A stretch of DNA of 64,000 nt from Bemisia tabaci (lineage: Eukaryota; Arthropoda; Insecta; Hemiptera; Aleyrodidae). Positions 57,137 through 64,000 of the stretch are shown one piece after another; the first letter of the stretch is position 1, and each line of letters begins with the position of its first letter. Under the pieces are notes generated by a model, which made no database searches, had not been told where the DNA came from, and was given only the letters and a program-made list of their open reading frames with translations. The stretch lies in the NCBI RefSeq assembly GCF_918797505.1, contig NC_092796.1, forward strand, positions 744,001-808,000, read 5' to 3'. The translations under genes were made by a program, and so were the position numbers.

Positions 57137-57434
57137 TATTCACGAATGGAAAATATTCGAGATTTACGATTGTAAAATAATCTTCATCGGTCCGTTTGGA
57201 ATTGAGTCAGGCTGTCAGGAAACTTACAATCTTCAACAGTTTTGTGATAGTTGGACGGTGAAAGTACCATACCATGTATGTCAGTTTGCGACGCTCCTTT
57301 CATTCCGTCATACTTTATTTTTTTAATGGAAAACTACTTACAGTTAATTCTTGAAAACTTCCCTGTTTTTTCCTCTCTGTACGAAGAAAACTGTGAAAAA
57401 TTTCAATAAATTGTATTGATTTGTTCTTCATCAA

Positions 57435-57510
57435 AAAAATAAAATAAGAGCGGAGATTTTTGAACACCGCAAAGGAGTTACGTGGTCTGATAGTTTCACC
57501 ATCGAGTTGA
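57435..57510. repeat. Family E solo arm
   Basis: GAACACCGCAAAGGAGTTAC, then GTGGTCTGATAGTTTCACCA and TCGAG, matches the right arm of the element at 37804-38068. No partner arm is visible. Confidence 0.55.
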
Positions 57511-58496
57511 AAGTCTTGATGCAATCATGAACAGTTTCCACAAAAACGAGTTGCCGCTCCGAAAATGTAGTCAATTAGATTCACCGATCACTTTGAATTT
57601 GTCGAAAAGCTTGAGTGCGAATGGATGAGATTATAGTTAACGACTGCAAAAAGTAGGAAATATTGTGGTAATAGTAAGTCCGTGATTTTGAAAACTATAG
57701 CTCAGGCGCGAACCTATGTTAAATGGTGTATACCAGCAACATTTTGTCTTTCGTATTTTTAATTTTTTGTGGAGGCCAACATTGTAATTCCTCGCAAGGG
57801 GCAATTTGCAAAGTTATTACCGTTGTATTTCGTGAAGATTCGTTTAACATGAGTTGCCCCTCTCATGATGCTATGTGAGCCATCTCCTTGAACCTTCCTT
57901 AATCATAATGTAAATATAATATAAAAATTAGGACACATAATGTAATAATCTTCCCGAGAAAAAGGACTGTTCGAGGAACTACTGCATTCAAATACCCCTC
58001 TATGAGCCACCTAAAAAGGGAACACGTATTGTCTGATCCGTGAGGAAGGATCGCTTCATGATAATCCTTCCGCAAATCGAGTCCTTTCGGGAGAGGATCA
58101 CGAAATAAATCAGCTTTGATAACAGGCTCAGTGTACGTGTGACAAACTTGCGTTATAATTTGTGTTTGACAGGTGTATGCTGACTGATTAACAGACATAT
58201 TTATCTAGACTTGGGAGCTGTCCTGTCACCGCAGCAAGTGTTAGAGAATCGCGCTAATAAGTAACGATACAGAGGAATTCACGCGTCCTGCGGTGGGCGA
58301 ATTGGTGTCATCAATAAAACTTCTCTTTTCGGCGAGATACACCGCCTTGCCACACTTCTTCCGGGAAGCGTATATTTACCAATGCGCTTGAGTGTGATTT
58401 CATACATATTTTTTTTTTACTAAATAGTAAATGCAGTCATGGACAAGAACAAGGACTCTGGTCTATGGTGCTAGATTATACTAGCGCTACTACAAA

Positions 58497-58929
58497 TTGT
58501 CAATTGCGCTGGTCACAAAATCGCGTTTCGATGCTTGGTTCTTGTAAGCTAAAAATAATAAAATCCGTCCAAACAACAACTTACTACGTCGCATACATAT
58601 GAACCGAGGTATCGCGTTTTAAAAAAATCAGTTTATGACGTCATCCCCATCGGTAGTGACACTTCATCCACTTCGCTTTCATCCGATTTTCACGTTGAGT
58701 AATCAGTGCAAATGTGTATGTCTCCCTCACTGATGAAACAGAGGCTGAAGAAACCAAGGGTATCATTACCGCGGTAGATGACGCCATCGGCCAAATTTTT
58801 CAAAGCGCGATATCTCGGTTAATATTGAGCGCTGAATGTTGCTGTTTGGAAGGATTTAATTATTTTTAGCTAATCTACAAGAATCAAGCATCAAAACACC
58901 ATTTTTTCACCTTCGCAAACGACCCATCC
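58497..58929. mobile_element. Family D palindromic element, copy D3
   Basis: The left end is TGTCAATTGCGCTGGTCACA and the right end finishes CGCAAACGACCCATC, the inverse of the family terminus. The arms carry TATGACGTCATC and GATGACGCCATC. Central AATGTGTATGTCTCCCTCAC. Confidence 0.85.
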
Positions 58930-59518
58930 AAAGGCGCATCAGCTCAAGACGGCTGAGAGATGGTATAAAATTTGAGGGATGACCATCCTGGTACATCACT
59001 TTTAACGATTATACTATGGAAAATATGAGTAACTTTTTTTTAAACATTCACCACGCTAAACACAATGTGAGTATTCCAAATTGATCGTCGAAATTTTAAC
59101 GAGTGGTTTTTTTCCTGTTTATACCCCATTTAAACACTCTTCAAATGTTTGTAATTGTATTCGATGTTTGTATAGAACTTACACGCTTCAGTAACCGTTT
59201 ACACTCATGGTGCGGAATGTGAGCTCAAAAAATCGATAATTTCATTATACGATTACCTTGGTTTCTTCCTCTTTTGAGCGTATTGTTTTCAAAATATTAC
59301 AATTTTTACTTTTATCCCTACTGACTTCACCAAGTCTCTGGAATACTCACTATTAGAAGAGCTTTCTGTTTCTTTCATGTTGAAATATTGGTAAAACTCT
59401 TGTGTGTCAGGCTAAGGTATCAATATCTCATTTCTAAGCCTTTCGACTGACTTATACTATCTAAAATCTACGAGTATGATGGCTAATTTCACTCCAGAGC
59501 CTATTTTGCCCTCAGAGA

Positions 59519-60192
59519 CCCCGAGTGATGTGATGAAGGAGTGAAATCCGCACCATAATAGTTGAGTTGACAATACTTTAAGAATGCTGCTTCGCACCCA
59601 TGCCACTCTGGTTTTCTTGGGGGGAAAGGGCTCCAGAGTAAAATGCACTCCAGATTCTACCCGGAAATTTGTAGTAAAATATTTCTGAGTGCATTATCCT
59701 ATGAATGCAGTGATGCAAATTGCGGAATGGACAAAAATCGAAAACTGACTTTTAAATTTCCAACTATTGTGTTACAATATTCGTGATCAGGACTATTTTT
59801 CTGACACGAGGGTATTCGTTTATTCTTGAATTTCCTCCAAAAACTTGTTTAAATATGGGTTTTTAGAGGCGATTCAAAAATAAAAAATGCACAGAATTTT
59901 AGTTGTTAACTTTAGATAAACTTTTCAAGAAAAAAAAAAAAAAAACTAGGAATATCCCTGTGGGTGGTTATAACATGTTCTCATTCTTCTGACACTTAAC
60001 TTCAACCCTGCAAAATAACGATTGCAACTATCGGAGATATTCGCATTTGAAAATTGGTTAAAATCAGGTTCAACTCTACATTTTTAGTCGCAAAATTGAG
60101 TGTCATAACTTTTAAATACGAGTATGTAGCGTACAGCCTTTTTGATCTATTGTGACCCCTTTTGGATGCTGGGAAAGTCAAAATTCGTCAAA
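59519..60192. repeat. Direct duplication, copy 1 (indel-rich at its left end)
   Basis: Co-linear with 60648-61342 from CCCCGAGTGATGTGATGAA to AAGTCAAAATTCGTCAAAC. In the first ~170 bp this copy lacks many single bases found in copy 2. The remainder is almost identical. Confidence 0.9.
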
Positions 60193-60647
60193 CTGAGCTT
60201 GTACATGAGCAGCAGCGCGGCTTACCATCGACCGCAGCGTGCATTTCGACAAGTCAAGGCGGCCTGGCTGTCATGAGATCAGCGACTGGCTGCCGTGCAA
60301 GTCATTCTGAGCGGCAGCCGGCCGCTGTTAAATCGACAGGCAGCGTGCACGTCAATCCGATGGTGGAACCGGCCGTTTACGTCTGACAAGCTGCGCTGCA
60401 GTGTAGCAAGGACTTTTCGATGTCGGTTGTGCACATTCATTGACTGTCAGTGTGGTCAGCATGCCCGCCTGTACTGTCAATGTGACAGACAAATGCGTTC
60501 CTGTTGTATTTTCAGACCAGGTCCATGGTATTTAGCAACCAGGATGCCGTGCCGTTTCTTTATCAAGCCAAGGGCTGGTCCCGTCAGACTAGTCGCAGAC
60601 GATTTTATATAGGGTACAGGATCTTTTTTTTTCCGGTGTGACGAGTC
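60193..60647. other. GC-rich 455-bp filler between the duplicated copies
   Basis: The base composition is visibly GC-rich, unlike both flanks, and includes repeated words such as GGCAGC, GTGCACGTCAATCC and TGTCAGTGTGGTCAGC. It has short open frames on both strands with no recognised protein. It ends in a run of T before copy 2. It could be untrimmed read sequence, foreign DNA or a real insertion. Confidence 0.6.
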
Positions 60648-61342
60648 CCCGAGTGATGTGATGAAAGAGTGAAAATCCGCTCCCATAATAGTTGAGTTGG
60701 ACCAATACTTTAAGAATGCTGCTTCGCACTCCCATGCCACTCTGGTTTTCTTGGGGGGGAGGAAAGGGCTTCCTGAGTTAAAATGCACTCCAGATTTCTA
60801 CCCGGAAATTTGTGGTATGTGGTTTAAAATGTTTCTGAGTGCATTATCCTATGGATGCAGTGATGCAAATTGCGGAATGGACAAAAATCGAAAACTGACT
60901 TTTAAATTCCCAACTATTGTGTTACAATATTCGTGATCAGGACTATTTTTCTGACACGAGGGTATTCGTTTATTCTTGAATTTCCTCCAAAAACTTGTTT
61001 AAATATGGGTTTTTAGAGGCGATTCAAAAATAAAAAATGCACAGAATTTTAGTTGTTAATTTTAGATAAACTTTTCAAGAAGAAAAAAAAAAAAATAGGA
61101 ATATCCCTCTGGGTGGTTAACGTGTTCTCATTCTTCTGACACTTAACTTCAACCCTGCAAAATAACGATTGCAACTATCGGAGATATTCGCATTTGAAAA
61201 TTGGTTAAAATCAGGTTCAACTCTACATTTTTAGTCGCAAAATTGAGTGTCATAACTTTTAAATACGAGTATGTAGCGTACAGCCTTTTTGATCTATTGT
61301 GACCCCTTTTGGATGCTGGGAAAGTCAAAATTCGTCAAACAT
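60648..61342. repeat. Direct duplication, copy 2
   Basis: The longer, cleaner copy of the block at 59519-60192. It continues into unique DNA after GTCAAACATAGG. Confidence 0.9.
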
Positions 61343-61721
61343 AGGTTTGGGGCTCAATTGGATATTTCATTCCTCTTTTGGTTCCGTGTGTATATTTTTA
61401 CGGCGCCTTAGACTTTTGACTACATCCCTTATAAAAAGTCCGTACTGTGGGATAATCTCAATTTACTTTTCCGGGGATGAAGGCAACTCCGCTCGAGAGA
61501 CGAGGGACGAGGGTTCTGGACTGGGACGTGGCGTCGCAAGATGACGCGTCACCTTGCGAGTGGTTGATTGTGCCGAATCCGGATATCCGATTAACCGCCA
61601 AGCCGGGAGCCGGGTCACCAAGCTCAACTGGTCAGTGATTAATAGCGCCATCTTGGCGGCACACCGGCTACGCTCACTCCCGTCCTAACATCGTTGTCGC
61701 ATTACCAGAGAGGACCCTCCA

Positions 61722-62060
61722 TTTTTTTTTTTCAACTTTTATTTAGACAACAGGACTACATAGTATTAACTGTTTTTACATGACTAAAATACATACATGA
61801 TTAAAATATGAACGGGTGAGTCGTTAAACTCTAGCTTACTTAAAATTAGTAAATAGATGCTATTTACAATTGTTATACTAATTATTGTCTCTGCTTCCAA
61901 GCGTCCAGCAGGCACCATTGTGGCAGGGGATGAAAAGGCTAACATTTAAGGAGAACAAACACTTACTGGACACTAGTAAGCCGAGACAAAATACACAAAA
62001 ATTACATTATCCTAGTGTAATAAAATCAAATTATCCTAATATATACGCTCGTTTGTTTTG
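61722..62060 (-). mobile_element. Possible poly(A)-tailed retroelement or processed transcript 3' end
   Basis: On the minus strand, AATAAA (61743-61738) is followed after five bases by a run of 11 A (61732-61722), the arrangement of a reverse-transcribed 3' end. The body upstream has no recognised coding sequence, and its 5' limit is not visible. Confidence 0.35.
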
Positions 62061-64000
62061 AGACTGTAAATCCTAGTTTAAACCGTCGCAGATATTTTGT
62101 TCTATCTGGACCGCGTTTAGCAAAAAGGGACCAAGCCTTTGGTTCCTTTCTACTTAGCTTGTCCATTTGACCTTTTCGAAAGACAATTGAAGGGTCTTTC
62201 GAATCGGTCTGACTTCATTTCACATTTCCGAATTTTTTATCTAGTTCTCATGTTTTAATGGAGAATTGGAAAACATAACGCCGTAAAACTTTTTGTAAAT
62301 ATCATTTTTACAAAATTTCAAAAGAGGAGGAACGTTTACAAAAATATCCCGGATTAGTCATCGAAACAAACATAGAATGAGAAATGCAAAACATTGACCT
62401 AAATAAATATTCCAGGAATTTTGTAGGTAGTTTCAACCCTTCTGTCAACCAGGAAAAAGAAAAAAAAGAGAGGATAAAACTAGTCAAGTAACAGAATGCA
62501 GATTACTTGTATATGAAATTAGGTGCAAATGTGACTTCTAATCTCATACGTGTTTTGTGAATTATACATAGCACCGTTCAAAAGGTAAGAGTATACGTGA
62601 TGTCTATCACCGAATTAGGAAGAAGGTGCAAACCTTTGCCAGAGCTGGTGAAATTGATGGGTTTTCCTTTCCAAATTGCTTCATTATCATAAATTACAAA
62701 GAAGTAATTACAATAAGCGGAATAACATCGTTCCAATGACGAAACTAGGTATTATTGTATTATCTCCATTCCTTTTAAAATATTGCTAAAAAATGAGAGT
62801 AACAACGACGCAAACCGCGTTTTATAATTTCGTACTTTCATCAGCAATTTCACAGCCTCAGTCTAACTGGCATCGCTCCTCTACAAAGGACAATGGATGT
62901 GTGGTTGACCATATGACATCTCGCACTGACCTACGATGATCACCGCAAATCGATCAAACCGTCATGATGAATAGCACCAATTAAAACACATTTGAGTGAT
63001 GAATGTTGAGCCCCTTCTGCACGTTCAGCTTTTAATCCTCTCAGCGCAACCCGCCCGATGATTACGACGCCTCAAGTCAGGGTTCTCCACCCTTCAGGGG
63101 TTCTCCACCCTTAGACGTAGCTCAAAATAGGTAATGTGACTGTTCCGTAAGGTCGCCGACTGTGATAAATTAAATCACTTTGCAAGTCTGAAAAGTTCTT
63201 GTTAAGTGACCTTCAAGCGTTGCTCAATAGAGACACCGCGAGGCATGTTTCCTCGTCAAAAGTTTATCTAAAGACACTAAATGTTTAAAAAATGTCCAAA
63301 CTTAATTCAGAATTTCAAATTATGCTAATTTTCCTACCGCACACTCTCTGAAAAATCTGATATCTGTAGCTATGATAGTCTTGAAAAGCTTTTCTCATTC
63401 CATATAATTTGCACAGTGTTAACCAAGTTTAGTCTATATTAATCTGCATTTCAAGTCTCCTGGTATTCTGTCTGATCTTATCTTTAAACTTAGAAGTAAA
63501 AAATATAACGCCTTAATTCTTATCGCATTTCCCTCAAATTACAGAGAAAAAACTCTCAAAATTTCCTGTCTGTATGCTTGTTATCTAATACAGAGAGGTA
63601 ACACGTGGAAAACTAATTTAGCTATAGTATGATGCTGATTGAATATGCCAATTTCGCGTAATTCAGCTAAAAGAAACTATGTTTCACGCCAACTATATGC
63701 ACGAAGTTCCTTTCAGCATGAATACGTCTACTTACTTCTCATCAGTTTCAACTTAAAAACAAAAAATCAGGATCTTTTTTTTTAAAGAAAGAAATAATTC
63801 AAATAAACGTGTTGACGTCCTTCAAATGATCTTACAAATGAAAAAGACGTGTCCATGAGATAAATCCTCACCGCAAATGATCAGAATAAAACCAAAATTC
63901 TTAGTTAAATCACGTATGGCATTTCCTAAGTTTTAGTGTTTCAGTTTAACTTGATGAGAGTAAATTATGTAATGAAGAATCAGTTGTTGAAAGTTATTTT
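62061..64000. other. AT-rich end of window, nothing recognised
   Basis: Only a direct 14-base repeat, GGTTCTCCACCCTT (about 63079 and 63098), stands out. No coding, RNA or repeat call. Confidence 0.45.

Noticed and set aside
57899..58198. 99-codon minus-strand frame ending in a hydrophobic segment
   Set aside because: It has an ATG and a possible C-terminal membrane segment, but no homology, signal or neighbouring exon that I can support.
60295..60612. 105-codon frame in the GC-rich filler
   Set aside because: It lies in sequence that looks misassembled or foreign, and frames of this size are expected in GC-rich DNA. No family recognised.
1..64000. CRISPR arrays, bacterial operons, rRNA
   Set aside because: No regularly spaced short direct repeats, ribosome binding sites with gene runs, or rRNA-like conserved blocks were seen. 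The DNA is nuclear eukaryotic in character.

Overview
This is a eukaryotic nuclear window, most likely from an insect. It is AT-rich and almost empty of long ORFs. It has spliceosomal introns with GT..AG ends, tRNA-derived SINEs with poly(A) tails, and a very dense load of short non-autonomous DNA transposons (MITEs and fold-back elements). The gene content and repeat style suggest a hemipteran such as a whitefly or psyllid. That is inference from memory of such genomes and was not checked by any search.

Three protein-coding loci can be supported. (1) A complete seven-exon gene on the minus strand (29908 down to 22222) encodes a 442-residue secreted or lysosomal acyltransferase/phospholipase of the LCAT / group XV phospholipase A2 family. 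All six splice junctions join in phase and the Ser-Asp-His residues are visible. (2) An intact 330-codon ORF on the minus strand (47402-48394) encodes a MULE (Mutator-like) transposase domain. (3) A short plus-strand exon at about 6955-7082 encodes a signal peptide followed by a neuropeptide-F-like N-terminus. This last call is tentative because no exon carrying the amidated C-terminus was found.

Layout: 1-22.2 kb is intergenic apart from the peptide exon. It holds a 20-bp minisatellite, fold-back elements, two hAT-type MITEs, a SINE and degenerate tandem repeats. 22.2-29.9 kb is the lipase gene, whose introns carry at least four repeat insertions. 30-47 kb is intergenic, with a 446-bp G-homopolymer-like tract, 54-56-base A and T runs, a SINE nested in a fold-back element, and copies of several MITE families. 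47.3-51.8 kb holds the MULE gene, a truncated MITE at its 3' side, and a MITE inserted inside the arm of another fold-back element. 52-64 kb is mostly featureless AT-rich sequence with a Tc1-like MITE, a palindromic element, a suspicious ~690-bp direct duplication split by 455 bp of GC-rich sequence (probable assembly artefact), and a poly(A)-tailed retroelement end.

The best-supported unusual content is a set of repeat families whose ends are fixed by target-site duplications: three hAT-type MITEs with perfect 8-bp duplications, a ~253-bp family with 4-bp duplications (five full copies), a ~125-bp family with 4-bp duplications (two copies), and a ~430-bp near-perfect palindrome carrying TGACGTCA motifs (three copies plus one half). 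Two nested insertions give a relative age order.
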